64,000 nucleotides of DNA. Source: Chryseobacterium culicis (GTDB lineage: Bacteria > Bacteroidota > Bacteroidia > Flavobacteriales > Weeksellaceae). The notes under the pieces were generated by a model. It searched no databases. It was not told the origin of the DNA and saw only the letters and a program-made list of their open reading frames with translations. The stretch covers positions 342,665 to 406,664 of the forward strand of contig NZ_PCPP01000001.1 in NCBI RefSeq assembly GCF_002979755.1. Direction: 5' to 3'. Every line of letters begins with the position of its first letter. The stretch's first letter is position 1. The position numbers and the translations under genes were made by a program. Positions 15,962 to 25,175 of the stretch are shown here, piece by piece.

Positions 15962-18632
15962 AATCATCCACGAACTGCTGGCGCAAAACACGGATCTTTC
16001 TGCGTTTAACATCATTCTGCCCGGAAAACGTCCCATTGTGTTTATCAGACAGATTCTGGAAGAAAATAATTATTCAGGGTTTCTTCCCAACTTTTTTACG
16101 ATTGAGGAACTCATCAATACAATTGCCGATCACCAGCCGATTCAGGGTATTCCGCTGTGGCTTTTCTCTTTTGATGTCTATAGAAGCCTGAATCTTATTC
16201 CGAGAGATGATTTTTCAGATTTTCTGAAATGGTTTCCTACATTGCAGAAGGACTGGGATGATATTCTCAAATTCTCAGACAGTGATCAGGCGGTATTACA
16301 GTATATGTTTGATGAGGAAAGGATCAAAGAATGGGCTCAGGATCTTGGTGAGGATGATGATGTCCCAAGAAAGAAATTCCTTAATTTCTGGCAGAATATG
16401 AATGTTTTTCTCCCTGTCCTCAAGGAGAGACTGCAGGAAAAAAACTGGGCTACTTCCGGAATGATCCATGAAGCTGCTAAAGCCAAGATTGTTGATTTTG
16501 CCAAAAATACCAAAGAAGAGTTTATTTTTTGCGGGTTCAATGCCTTTACTCCGGTAGAGGAAAAGTTGGTAAGGAGTCTTTTGCAGTGGAATAAAGCCCA
16601 ATGTTTCTTTCAGGCAGACCGCTATTATTTCGATGATGAAAGGCAGGAAGCCGGAAAATTTCTTAGAAATCATAAAACATGGAAAGAGTTTGATGATAAC
16701 AGAGCTTTCCAGTGGATAGAAGATGATTTTAATCAACCTAAAAAAATTAAGGTATACGAAGTGTCCGGGAATGTAACCCAGACTAAAGTATTGCCTGAGA
16801 TCTTTAAAGAAATCAATAATAAAACTTATTCCAATACTGCGGTAGTACTGCTGGATGAAAATCTGCTTCCGGCAAGTCTTGATGTGATGCATGGTGTTGA
16901 TAATTTGAATATTACAATGGGATTTCCATTAAAAAACTTATCATTCTCCAATGCGGTAAAACGTCTTTTCTATCTGCAGAAACAGCTGGAAAAAAATAAA
17001 TCCTCCTACTATTACAGAGATGTTTTTCCGATTCTGGAAGAACTGCCAAAATCTGTGGAAGACGAGCTTATCATCAATGAGTTTAAAGCCAAAGTAGAAG
17101 AGAGGAATATTGTGTATATCTCTCATAAGCTTTTGCATGAACTGCTGAGCGGACTGTCTTATTATGGACTTCTTCAGAAAGCTGCCAGTACCAATATCTA
17201 TCTGGATATGCTTATTGCGTTCTGCCAACAGGTGAAATGGCTTGAAATAGATGATATTCAGTATGAGAATGTCTCTCACTTTGAAAATGCGTTCAGAATT
17301 ATCAAAAATCAGCTTACTCCATACAATATTGAAATCAAAATGGAAACGCTGGAAATTCTGATCAACCAGCATATCAATTCTGAAAGTATTGACTTCCAGG
17401 GAGAGCCTTTGAGAGGACTTCAGATCATGGGATTGCTGGAAACCCGTCTTCTGAATTTTGAAAACGTTATCCTGCTTTCCGTAAACGAAGGAAAACTTCC
17501 CCTTGGAAACTCCCAGAATACTTATATTCCTTTTGATATCCGAAGGTTCTTTGATCTTCACACCTTCCTTGAGAATGACAGCATTTATGCCTATCACTTT
17601 TACAGATTGATTCAGGATGCGCAGAATGTACATTTGCTGTACAATGCTTTAAGCTCAGGAGTAAATACCGGTGAGAAAAGCCGCTTTATTACTCAGATTG
17701 AAATGGAGAGTTCTCATGATATTGAACACCTGATTATTGAAAATTCTTCCGAGCCTATTGCTACCAAACCCATCGAAATCATCAAGACCCAGACTGTACA
17801 GGAACGTCTTCAGAAATGGAAGGAAAAAGTATCTGCTTCCCACCTTACAAGCTATCTCTATAATCCTATTGATTTCTACCTTTCCAAGATTTTAAATACT
17901 TCGGAAACAGATGAAATAGAAGAAGAATTGTCAATAAAGAATTATGGGAATTTAGTGCATTATTCACTTCAAGAAGTGTATGAGGTGTTAAAGGGTAAGG
18001 TTTTAAAAGAAAGTGATTTAAGTAATTCAGTTAAAGCGATAGATCAATATATAAATATTGCTATTGAGAAGCTTAAGCATCAGCCGGAATTCTATGAAAA
18101 AGGGATGAACTATATTCATAAAGCCATTGCTAAAAAGGTAATTGAAAATGTTCTTAATCATGATCTTGAGCTGATAAAACAGGGGAACAAACTGGAAATA
18201 ATTGATATTGAAAGAAGGTTTGAAAGCATAGATTTTGCTCTCGATGGGAATGATAAAATTTCTTTCTTCGGATTCATTGACAGAATTGATAAACTTAACG
18301 GTACATTAAGAATTATTGATTATAAAACAGCAAAGATTAAAAACCTTAATGTGAAAATTGATCAGGATAATGTAGACGAATATTTCCATAACAGCGACAG
18401 AAAGCAGGCGCTTCAGCTTTGTATTTACCATTACGTTGTACAGCATCTTCCCGAGTTTTGGGGATTCCCCATTGAGACTGGGATATGGAGTTTTGCCGAT
18501 GCTAAAAAGGGAATGGTTTCCCTGCAGTTTGACAAAGGGGATATTGATGATGCCATGAAATCTGTCAAAAGTCTTATTCTTGAAATCCTGAATCCGGATA
18601 TTAATTTCGTAGAAACAATAAAAACATATTAA
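15945..18632 (+). CDS. PD-(D/E)XK nuclease family protein, AddB-like
   Basis: An 895-residue protein. The C-terminal third carries a RecB-type nuclease: SASHLTSYLYNPIDFYL, NYGNLVHYSLQEVY (the conserved His), FFGFIDRIDKLNG (Asp) and IIDYKTAKI (D-Y-K). The N-terminal two thirds resemble an inactivated superfamily I helicase as in AddB, with no Walker A motif. It probably acts with an AddA-type helicase-nuclease in double-strand break processing, but that gene is not in the window. The start is TTG at 15945, because the frame upstream is closed by a stop at 15927 and no ATG fits the conserved N-terminus. It overlaps the DUF922 gene by 17 nt. Confidence 0.82.
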   Translation: MKFLNKIIHELLAQNTDLSAFNIILPGKRPIVFIRQILEENNYSGFLPNFFTIEELINTIADHQPIQGIPLWLFSFDVYRSLNLIPRDDFSDFLKWFPTLQKDWDDILKFSDSDQAVLQYMFDEERIKEWAQDLGEDDDVPRKKFLNFWQNMNVFLPVLKERLQEKNWATSGMIHEAAKAKIVDFAKNTKEEFIFCGFNAFTPVEEKLVRSLLQWNKAQCFFQADRYYFDDERQEAGKFLRNHKTWKEFDDNRAFQWIEDDFNQPKKIKVYEVSGNVTQTKVLPEIFKEINNKTYSNTAVVLLDENLLPASLDVMHGVDNLNITMGFPLKNLSFSNAVKRLFYLQKQLEKNKSSYYYRDVFPILEELPKSVEDELIINEFKAKVEERNIVYISHKLLHELLSGLSYYGLLQKAASTNIYLDMLIAFCQQVKWLEIDDIQYENVSHFENAFRIIKNQLTPYNIEIKMETLEILINQHINSESIDFQGEPLRGLQIMGLLETRLLNFENVILLSVNEGKLPLGNSQNTYIPFDIRRFFDLHTFLENDSIYAYHFYRLIQDAQNVHLLYNALSSGVNTGEKSRFITQIEMESSHDIEHLIIENSSEPIATKPIEIIKTQTVQERLQKWKEKVSASHLTSYLYNPIDFYLSKILNTSETDEIEEELSIKNYGNLVHYSLQEVYEVLKGKVLKESDLSNSVKAIDQYINIAIEKLKHQPEFYEKGMNYIHKAIAKKVIENVLNHDLELIKQGNKLEIIDIERRFESIDFALDGNDKISFFGFIDRIDKLNGTLRIIDYKTAKIKNLNVKIDQDNVDEYFHNSDRKQALQLCIYHYVVQHLPEFWGFPIETGIWSFADAKKGMVSLQFDKGDIDDAMKSVKSLILEILNPDINFVETIKTY

Positions 18633-18797
18633 AATAATTTAATTTTAATGGAGCGTATATCTGTGTTTATTCTTCATGGATAGGCTGAAATAGAATTATT
18701 TACTTTGTTGATAGTGCCGATAATACGAGTCTTTTTTTCTGTACCTTTACTTCTTAATAACCCTTTAAAGTTTCAACAGGATACACAAAGAATTATA

Positions 18798-21161
18798 ATG
18801 AAAAAAAAACTGATATTTTTAGCTATTGCATTTCCTTTTATTGTCAAATCTCAGAAAAAAAATGATTCTCTGAATATCGCTCTTCAGAAGGTAACCAAAG
18901 ACACTAAATTTGGTCTGGCTCTCAGTGGTGGCGGAGCGAAAGGATTTGCCCACATTGGAATTCTGAAAATGATAGACTCATTGGGAATCAAAGTAGATTA
19001 CATTACGGGAACCAGTATGGGAGGAATCCTTGGAGGTTTATATGCAATGGGATATAATGCTGACCAGTTGAAGCATACAGTCTACAAAATGGACTGGAAC
19101 AGGATTTTGAGTAATAAAATTCCTTACAGTAAAGTTAATATCAGCGAAAAAGACGAATACGATAAATATATTCTGGAATTTCCCGTAGTGAAGGGAATTC
19201 CTACACTTCCAAGCTCTTATATTGAGGGGCAATACATGGGTGAAGTACTGAATACACTTACCTTTAATGCCAAACACATCAATGATTTCAGTAAACTAAG
19301 AATTCCCGTTCAGCTTACTTCATCCGATATTGAAAACGGAGGTCTGGTGATGCAGAAAGAGGGTTCTTTACCTTTAGCTATTCGTTCCACATTGGCTATT
19401 CCTGCAGCTTTTGCTCCCGTTTATATTGATGGGAAACTTTTGGTAGATGGCGGATTGGATCGTAATTATCCTGCGAATGAGGTTCGTGAGATGGGTGCGG
19501 ATTTTGTGATCGGAGGGTATACCGGTTTCAGGCTATTTACGAAAAAAGAGATTGAAAATCCAATGAAGATGATTTATCAGACGCATGCCATCCGTTCTGT
19601 GGAAGATTTTAAACATCAAAAGGAGCTCTCTAACATCCTCGTAGACTTTGTGGATCCATTGGGAGAGATTACAACGAAGGATTTCGCCAAATTCAGAAAG
19701 ATCATCAGAATAGGAGAGATTGAAGCGAGAAAGCACCTTCCTGAGTTTGTAGCTTTGGCTGAAGCTCAAAGGAAACTGGGTATTAAGTATGAGCATACCA
19801 TGATTGAAGAGGTAAAACTGCCTACGACACAATTTACTTTTAACGAAGAAGATGGAACTCCTATTGCCGATGCTGCAGAGATTGAAGTACTGAAAAGGCA
19901 GATGGGACTTACAGAAGGGAAGTATTACGATGCAAAAACAGTTAACGAAGCCATAGACCGTGTTTTCGGAATGCGCCAGTATGTAAAGGTGTATTATACT
20001 TACACGAACGTAAATGATGGTCTTGTAATGAATGTTTTTGTGAAAAGAGCGAAAAAAGGAGCATTTAAACTTGCCTTGCACTATGATACAGAACAATCCG
20101 TAGGAATTATTGTCAATTATACTTACAGAAACATTCTTCTGAACAGATCCCGATTTTTGGCAACAGTGGATATTTCAGAACGTTTCAAAGCTAAACTTGC
20201 TTACCAGCAATTCTTAGACAGCGGAGAACGTTTATGGCTGGATCTGGAGGCGAAGATGGTTCATCTTAAAAGTAATGATTTGAATTTCAGACTTTATGAT
20301 GTAAATGGAGACGGGAGTGACAGCTTTCCTAACCATATGTACCGTAATATAACCGGAAAGATTGCACTGAATTATAATGTCAGTCCAAACGCTTATGTAT
20401 CGTTGGGAACAGAATTCAGTACAGAAAGAATGTACAGTTTACTGGATAAAGTAGACCAGTCAAAAGTAGATAACTACAGTAAGAAACTATACAATCATAG
20501 TAATTTCAATACTTTTCTGAAATTTGAACAGAATAATCTCAATAAAAGATATTTTACCACAAAAGGGAACCATCTTCAGGTGAGTACAAGGTTTTATTAT
20601 GGTGACAGATATCAACTTTATGATCTGAATACAGTACAGCCTCTTCTTTATCTGATTCTTAACCCGAAAGACCCTTATTATTATGAGCCTAAAAACCTTG
20701 TTTCATTTACTTTAAATGAGAATTTTTTCTATCCTATCACAAGAAGGCTGACGGTAAAGGCCAATGTGTTTTTGGGAGCAAGTTTCAGTGCTAAGAAAGA
20801 GGGGCAGGTTCCGTATCTATTCCTGAACCAAAAGTATAATCTGGGAGGAAGTGAATATAATTATGATCTGCTAAGTCCTGAATTCAATGGTCTTCGTCAG
20901 AAAGAGCTTCCTATGACTTCGGTAGCGAAGGCGGGCCTATCATTTCAGTACAGAATTATGAAAAAACTTTACCTTACCCCTTCGTTCAGTTATGGAAAAG
21001 TGAGTCAAGAACTTTCTCCTTTTAATGATAGTTTTGATATGTTTGGGTATGGACTGAACCTTGGATATGAATCTCTTATTGGACCTATCAGTCTGAATGT
21101 TTCCAGAAACAGCCAGCTTGATTTTTCAAGGATTTATTTCAGTATTGGGTTCAAGTTTTAA
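18798..21161 (+). CDS. Patatin-like phospholipase with C-terminal Omp85-type beta-barrel
   Basis: A 787-residue protein starting at ATG 18798 (MKKKLIFLAIAFPFIVKSQ). The patatin domain has the oxyanion loop SGGGAKG (43-49), nucleophile S73 in GTSMGG and D216 in VDGGLD, so a Ser-Asp dyad lipase is predicted. A POTRA-like segment follows (about 350-440), then about 340 residues of barrel strands of the surface-antigen type, ending in aromatic SIGFKF. This is the PlpD-like (type Vd) architecture, common in Bacteroidota, though whether the lipase is surface-exposed or periplasmic is uncertain. The extra upstream codons from TTG 18705 would put 31 residues before the signal peptide, so that start is rejected. 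Confidence 0.92.
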   Translation: MKKKLIFLAIAFPFIVKSQKKNDSLNIALQKVTKDTKFGLALSGGGAKGFAHIGILKMIDSLGIKVDYITGTSMGGILGGLYAMGYNADQLKHTVYKMDWNRILSNKIPYSKVNISEKDEYDKYILEFPVVKGIPTLPSSYIEGQYMGEVLNTLTFNAKHINDFSKLRIPVQLTSSDIENGGLVMQKEGSLPLAIRSTLAIPAAFAPVYIDGKLLVDGGLDRNYPANEVREMGADFVIGGYTGFRLFTKKEIENPMKMIYQTHAIRSVEDFKHQKELSNILVDFVDPLGEITTKDFAKFRKIIRIGEIEARKHLPEFVALAEAQRKLGIKYEHTMIEEVKLPTTQFTFNEEDGTPIADAAEIEVLKRQMGLTEGKYYDAKTVNEAIDRVFGMRQYVKVYYTYTNVNDGLVMNVFVKRAKKGAFKLALHYDTEQSVGIIVNYTYRNILLNRSRFLATVDISERFKAKLAYQQFLDSGERLWLDLEAKMVHLKSNDLNFRLYDVNGDGSDSFPNHMYRNITGKIALNYNVSPNAYVSLGTEFSTERMYSLLDKVDQSKVDNYSKKLYNHSNFNTFLKFEQNNLNKRYFTTKGNHLQVSTRFYYGDRYQLYDLNTVQPLLYLILNPKDPYYYEPKNLVSFTLNENFFYPITRRLTVKANVFLGASFSAKKEGQVPYLFLNQKYNLGGSEYNYDLLSPEFNGLRQKELPMTSVAKAGLSFQYRIMKKLYLTPSFSYGKVSQELSPFNDSFDMFGYGLNLGYESLIGPISLNVSRNSQLDFSRIYFSIGFKF

Positions 21162-21192
21162 AGAATAATTGAGAGTAATTTAGAAAGTATTA

Positions 21193-21235
21193 AAAATCCT
21201 TTTATCTAAACCGTCACTTTAGATAAAAGGATTTT
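21193..21235. terminator. Bidirectional terminator between convergent genes
   Basis: A perfect 18-bp stem: AAAATCCTTTTATCTAAA (21193-21210) and TTTAGATAAAAGGATTTT (21218-21235), with a 7-nt loop. The A/T ends provide U-tracts in both directions. It sits between the patatin gene (plus) and the cytochrome c peroxidase gene (minus). Confidence 0.85.
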
Positions 21236-21270
21236 GTTTATTAAGATCAATTATTTATTCTGTTTTTAAT

Positions 21271-22410
21271 CTATTTTCTGGGGATCTCCGGTCTTGGCAT
21301 TTTATAGTAGCTTCCGGACATACTTTTTAAAAAGGAAACAATAGCATCCATTTCCTGTTCATTCAAATCTAAAGGTTTTATCAGATGATCGGTTACCGGA
21401 AAATTAGGATCAGCTTTCTTTTCTTCGGGGGTAGGATTAATCATCTGCATGCCGCTGTTGTATAAGCTGACAACCCCATGCAGATCGTCCATCAGTCCGT
21501 TATGCATCCATGGCGCGGTATAGTTAAGATCTCTCAGAGAAGGAGTTTTAAATTTCCCTGTATCATCTGAGTTTTTGGTGATATGATACAGCCCAAGATC
21601 CTCATATTCCCGTTTGTAGTAGGTAAGTCCTATATTGTGGAAGGATTCATCTGTAAGATTTTTTCCGTAGTGACAGTTCATACATCTTGCTTTAGTCCGG
21701 AATAGATGCATTCCGTAAATTTCCTTGTCACTCATCGCTTTATAATCACCTTTCAGGAATTTATCCAGTTTGCTGGGCTGGCTTCTGATTGTTCTCTGGA
21801 AAGTTGCCAGAGCTTTTGCTATTTTGTCAAATGTAATTTTATCAGATTGATATACTTCTTTAAACAGTTGTCTGTACTCTTTAAGTTTCGATAGTTTTCC
21901 GGCAAGTTTCTCAGGTTTCATATTCATCTCGTTATGAGCAGAAATAGGTCCTACAAGCTGTTCTTCCAATGTTTTAGCTCGTCCGTCCCAGAAATAAGAA
22001 TGACGGTCTGCAATATTATAAAGAGACTGTGTATTTCTTTTTCCCTGCAAATGGTCTGTTCCCAATGCTACTTCCTGGCCGTCTCCCCAACCCAGTTCAG
22101 GATTGTGGCAGCTGCTGCAGGATACCTGGCTGGATGATGACAGTTTAGGATCAAAAAATAGCTTTTCCCCCAGCATTACTTCAGGAAGTTCCTGAGTGTC
22201 ATAATAGTTGGAATCCCAGTCTATAGCCTCAAATTCTTTCCAGCTCACTTCTGCATCCACTGTGGGTTTTGGCCAGAATTTTACAGGTTTTTTATATTGT
22301 TCTACAGTTTCTCCATAATCCACCCTGTACTTTTGAAAAGTATGCTGCATAAAGAAAAGGGAAATTCCCCCGAGAACTGCGACTAATTTAAGATCTGAAA
22401 ATTTTATCAT
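21271..22410 (-). CDS. Diheme cytochrome c peroxidase (MauG/CcpA family)
   Basis: A 379-residue exported protein with an N-terminal hydrophobic anchor or signal (LVAVLGGISLFFM). Two heme c sites are visible: C98-S-S-C101-H102 and C243-M-N-C246-H247. The region between them and the C-terminal APWMHNGLMDDLHGVVSLYNSG are typical of bacterial diheme peroxidases. In the periplasm it would reduce hydrogen peroxide or oxidise a protein or small-molecule substrate. It is the last gene of the TonB receptor, DUF4876, DUF6850 cluster, 7 nt after DUF6850, so it is more likely a partner of that uptake or surface system than a stand-alone detoxification enzyme (inference). Confidence 0.9.
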   Translation of the reverse strand: MIKFSDLKLVAVLGGISLFFMQHTFQKYRVDYGETVEQYKKPVKFWPKPTVDAEVSWKEFEAIDWDSNYYDTQELPEVMLGEKLFFDPKLSSSSQVSCSSCHNPELGWGDGQEVALGTDHLQGKRNTQSLYNIADRHSYFWDGRAKTLEEQLVGPISAHNEMNMKPEKLAGKLSKLKEYRQLFKEVYQSDKITFDKIAKALATFQRTIRSQPSKLDKFLKGDYKAMSDKEIYGMHLFRTKARCMNCHYGKNLTDESFHNIGLTYYKREYEDLGLYHITKNSDDTGKFKTPSLRDLNYTAPWMHNGLMDDLHGVVSLYNSGMQMINPTPEEKKADPNFPVTDHLIKPLDLNEQEMDAIVSFLKSMSGSYYKMPRPEIPRK

Positions 22411-22417
22411 AATATGT

Positions 22418-23932
22418 TTAAAAAATACTTCCTATACTGACTGCCAATAAAGTATTGCTGCCAGTTTTAAAATTACTGTACATGATCTTGCCTCCTACAA
22501 AAGCATTTTTAACAACAGGAAAGCTGAAATGAAAATGAATATCAAGTTTTGCCTGCCAGAAATCTGAAGACTGAAAAGCATAGTTTTCCTGAAGCATACT
22601 ATTGATGGCTGGTTTTCCTGAATTATTGAACAGAGCATTCTTTTGATAAACATTGGTTGCTGAAAGCCCTGCTACTACAGAGAGTGCCTGTTGATGATTG
22701 AAGGTTTTCAGCCATTGATAATCTGCTCCATACATAAGTTTACTTAATTCTATTCTTGATGCCGGACTGCTGTATTTTTCTTTTTCCTGAATCCATTCAA
22801 AAAAGGGAATTAAAGATGATTTTGTTTTTTCATTGCCCATTTGGATAAGGCCTTTAAAAATTATACTGTTGATCTTGTGATTGTATTTTTCGACACTTCC
22901 AATCTGAATATAATTTCTTGAGTTCTCATTCAGGAACAGGTTTTCAGTTCCTTTTCTTTCTGTGCTGTTTCCTTCAGCGGAAATTCCCCAGACTGTTTTT
23001 CCGGAGTTAAAGAATTTTCCGGCTGAAAAGGTAAACTGCTGTTCATTAATTTTTGAGGCATTGAGATCTGCATATTCAGTCAAGAGTTTATCAAGGTTGA
23101 ACTTTTTAATACCCATATTCAAATACCAGTTTCTGCTGTCAGCTTCAAAAATTTGTAAACCTCCTCCATAAGACCAGCCTTCGTAATAAGCCTGGCGCAG
23201 TTTTCCGGAAAGCAGTTCATTGTAATTTCCGAGTCCGCTCATATTATAGATCATAGGATATCCCTGATTGCTGACAAAGCTCAGATAATGTTTTTGAGTA
23301 TATTTTTCAGCATTTGCGTATGCTCCAACTCTGAATTTCCCGAGTACCAGTTTATCAGCTCCCATTACCAAAGAAAAATGAGCTGCTGTATTTTTCGGTC
23401 GCGGGTCAATATCCCGATAACTCAAAGTTGCCTGATAGCTTCCTGTAATCCCCAAAGTATAGGTATTGATTTTTTTGGAATAGCCTCCTGAAAAACTGTA
23501 GTTTTCAAATTTCATATCTCCGCCTACACTGTCCGCTGCTACATAAGGATAGATAAGGTCATAATCTGAATTTTCGTTCCATACCACCTGCTTATTTTTC
23601 CCCTGTGTATAGGAAGCATTGCTCCATACAGCTGTTTTATCATCGAGCTTCTGTAAGCTGTAAACTTCTGCGCCCCACAGGTTTTTACCTCTCCCTTTTT
23701 GTTGCAGCTGACTGGGAGTATTGCTTTTTTCAGTAAATACATTAAACGTTGTGATGCTGTGTTTTCTTGCTGCGTTATAGCTGGCTGGATTGAGAGTAAT
23801 ACTGTTTTTAATAAGCCTTTCAAAGCTATATTCTTCGCGTACTTTCTCTATGATGGTATCATTGATCTGAGCATGCAGTTTTACACCTGAAAAGGAAATC
23901 AGCACGATGGATATGGAAAGAAAATATTTCAT
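22418..23932 (-). CDS. DUF6850-like outer-membrane beta-barrel protein
   Basis: A 504-residue protein with a signal peptide (FLSISIVLISFSGVKLHAQ). The mature part is a series of alternating hydrophobic and polar strands, e.g. NYSFSGGYSKKINTYTLGI, with aromatic girdle residues, ending in TLLAVSIGSIF. This predicts an outer-membrane barrel of about 16-18 strands without a plug. I recognise it as like DUF6850, a Bacteroidota family without known function, found beside DUF4876 and TonB receptor genes. It is between the DUF4876 lipoprotein (1-nt gap) and the cytochrome c peroxidase (7-nt gap), so it is firmly part of the operon. Confidence 0.78.
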   Translation of the reverse strand: MKYFLSISIVLISFSGVKLHAQINDTIIEKVREEYSFERLIKNSITLNPASYNAARKHSITTFNVFTEKSNTPSQLQQKGRGKNLWGAEVYSLQKLDDKTAVWSNASYTQGKNKQVVWNENSDYDLIYPYVAADSVGGDMKFENYSFSGGYSKKINTYTLGITGSYQATLSYRDIDPRPKNTAAHFSLVMGADKLVLGKFRVGAYANAEKYTQKHYLSFVSNQGYPMIYNMSGLGNYNELLSGKLRQAYYEGWSYGGGLQIFEADSRNWYLNMGIKKFNLDKLLTEYADLNASKINEQQFTFSAGKFFNSGKTVWGISAEGNSTERKGTENLFLNENSRNYIQIGSVEKYNHKINSIIFKGLIQMGNEKTKSSLIPFFEWIQEKEKYSSPASRIELSKLMYGADYQWLKTFNHQQALSVVAGLSATNVYQKNALFNNSGKPAINSMLQENYAFQSSDFWQAKLDIHFHFSFPVVKNAFVGGKIMYSNFKTGSNTLLAVSIGSIF

Positions 23933-23933
23933 T

Positions 23934-25154
23934 TTAATTAAATAAAGATGGCTTTACACCATGTTCAAAGTCTGTTGTGGAGTTGTTGGTATCTTTAAGA
24001 ATATTTTTACCCTCCATTGTTTTCCCTGTTACTTTTCTGCGTACAGCTTTTCCGAAACGATTTTTATCACCGTCAAAAGTGGTTACGGAAGTCCATCCCA
24101 TATCTAAAGAAGGGGAAGTTACCTGCCATTGGAATGAATCCTGTACGCTTAAATTAACAGCATCTGTGATCCATTCATTAGGGATTTTAACTGCAGTTCC
24201 GTCCATAGGATATACATCACCGTTGATGGTAAGGTTGTAGGTATATGTATAGGTGTTTTGGGCAACTAATGCTTCATGAGTCATTCCCTGTGGCATACGT
24301 GCCAAAGCATAAGCATAATATCCTTGCGTATGAATTACCATTTTTTCAAAAACATTCACCATTTTCGGAACGGCAGGATTGTCAATGTCATCAGAGTCTT
24401 CCTTGAAAATCTGGAAATTGGCATTGGAAAGATTAATGGATGAAGGATTAAAATCTTTATGATTAATGGCATCTTCAGCGATAATAATTGATTCTCCAGC
24501 TTTTACAGGATACATCGTTCCGTTTCCCGGAATTCTGATGATAGCACCTGCAGATAGAGTAGTTGCCATGATATTCGGGCTGTAATCCTGTTTTTCATTG
24601 GTCATGAAACTGGATTGTATCAGAAGCATACCATCTGCATACAACGTTTTATCTGTATTATTGGTGATTTTAAAATACTGGTCACCAAAGTACATTGCTC
24701 CCTGTGGGGTTTTGGTTCCGGTAAAGAAGATTTCTTCAAGAATAAGATCACTGCTGTTGCCAGATTTCAAGGCAAGTTCCAAAGTTTTACTGGTTTCACT
24801 ACCATTGATGACCATTCCATTCTGTACACCGGAAACTTTAGCTTCTATCGAGCTGGAATTGTCAGCATACACTATACTTCCTTCTGCAGTAATGTTGTAA
24901 GTTCCTGAAGGAAGTACAACCTGCAAAACGTTTGTGTTTTTAAGTTCCTGAGTGATGGTAAATCCTGAATTTAACTCTTTGAAACTTATCGTAAGATTTT
25001 TGTATTCTTTAACCTGAATATTTTCGGGGATTATTTTAAGTTCCAGTTTTAATGAAGTTTTTGCTTCAAGAGCTTCATTCGAATCTGAAGAACAGGCTGT
25101 AATAGCCATCACTGTACACAATATGAACAGTGTTCTTAATACATGTTTTAACAT
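23934..25154 (-). CDS. DUF4876-like surface lipoprotein
   Basis: A 406-residue lipoprotein: signal peptide with lipobox AITAC (Cys21), followed by SSDSNEA, a likely export signal to the cell surface. The N-terminal ~110 residues form an immunoglobulin/carboxypeptidase-regulatory-like beta domain (LELKIIPENIQVKEYKNLTI). The rest matches the general look of DUF4876, including EEIFFTGTKTPQGAMYFGDQYF and KITNNTDKTLYADG, resembling a lamin-tail-like fold. It follows the TonB receptor by 21 nt and probably covers or assists it at the surface, as SusD-like lipoproteins do, though it is not SusD-related by sequence. Confidence 0.8.
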   Translation of the reverse strand: MLKHVLRTLFILCTVMAITACSSDSNEALEAKTSLKLELKIIPENIQVKEYKNLTISFKELNSGFTITQELKNTNVLQVVLPSGTYNITAEGSIVYADNSSSIEAKVSGVQNGMVINGSETSKTLELALKSGNSSDLILEEIFFTGTKTPQGAMYFGDQYFKITNNTDKTLYADGMLLIQSSFMTNEKQDYSPNIMATTLSAGAIIRIPGNGTMYPVKAGESIIIAEDAINHKDFNPSSINLSNANFQIFKEDSDDIDNPAVPKMVNVFEKMVIHTQGYYAYALARMPQGMTHEALVAQNTYTYTYNLTINGDVYPMDGTAVKIPNEWITDAVNLSVQDSFQWQVTSPSLDMGWTSVTTFDGDKNRFGKAVRRKVTGKTMEGKNILKDTNNSTTDFEHGVKPSLFN

Positions 25155-25175
25155 AATTTATTGAATTGAAATTGT

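Noticed and set aside
18705..18797. Longer patatin protein from TTG 18705
   Set aside because: It would place 31 unrelated residues before a typical signal peptide; ATG 18798 fits.
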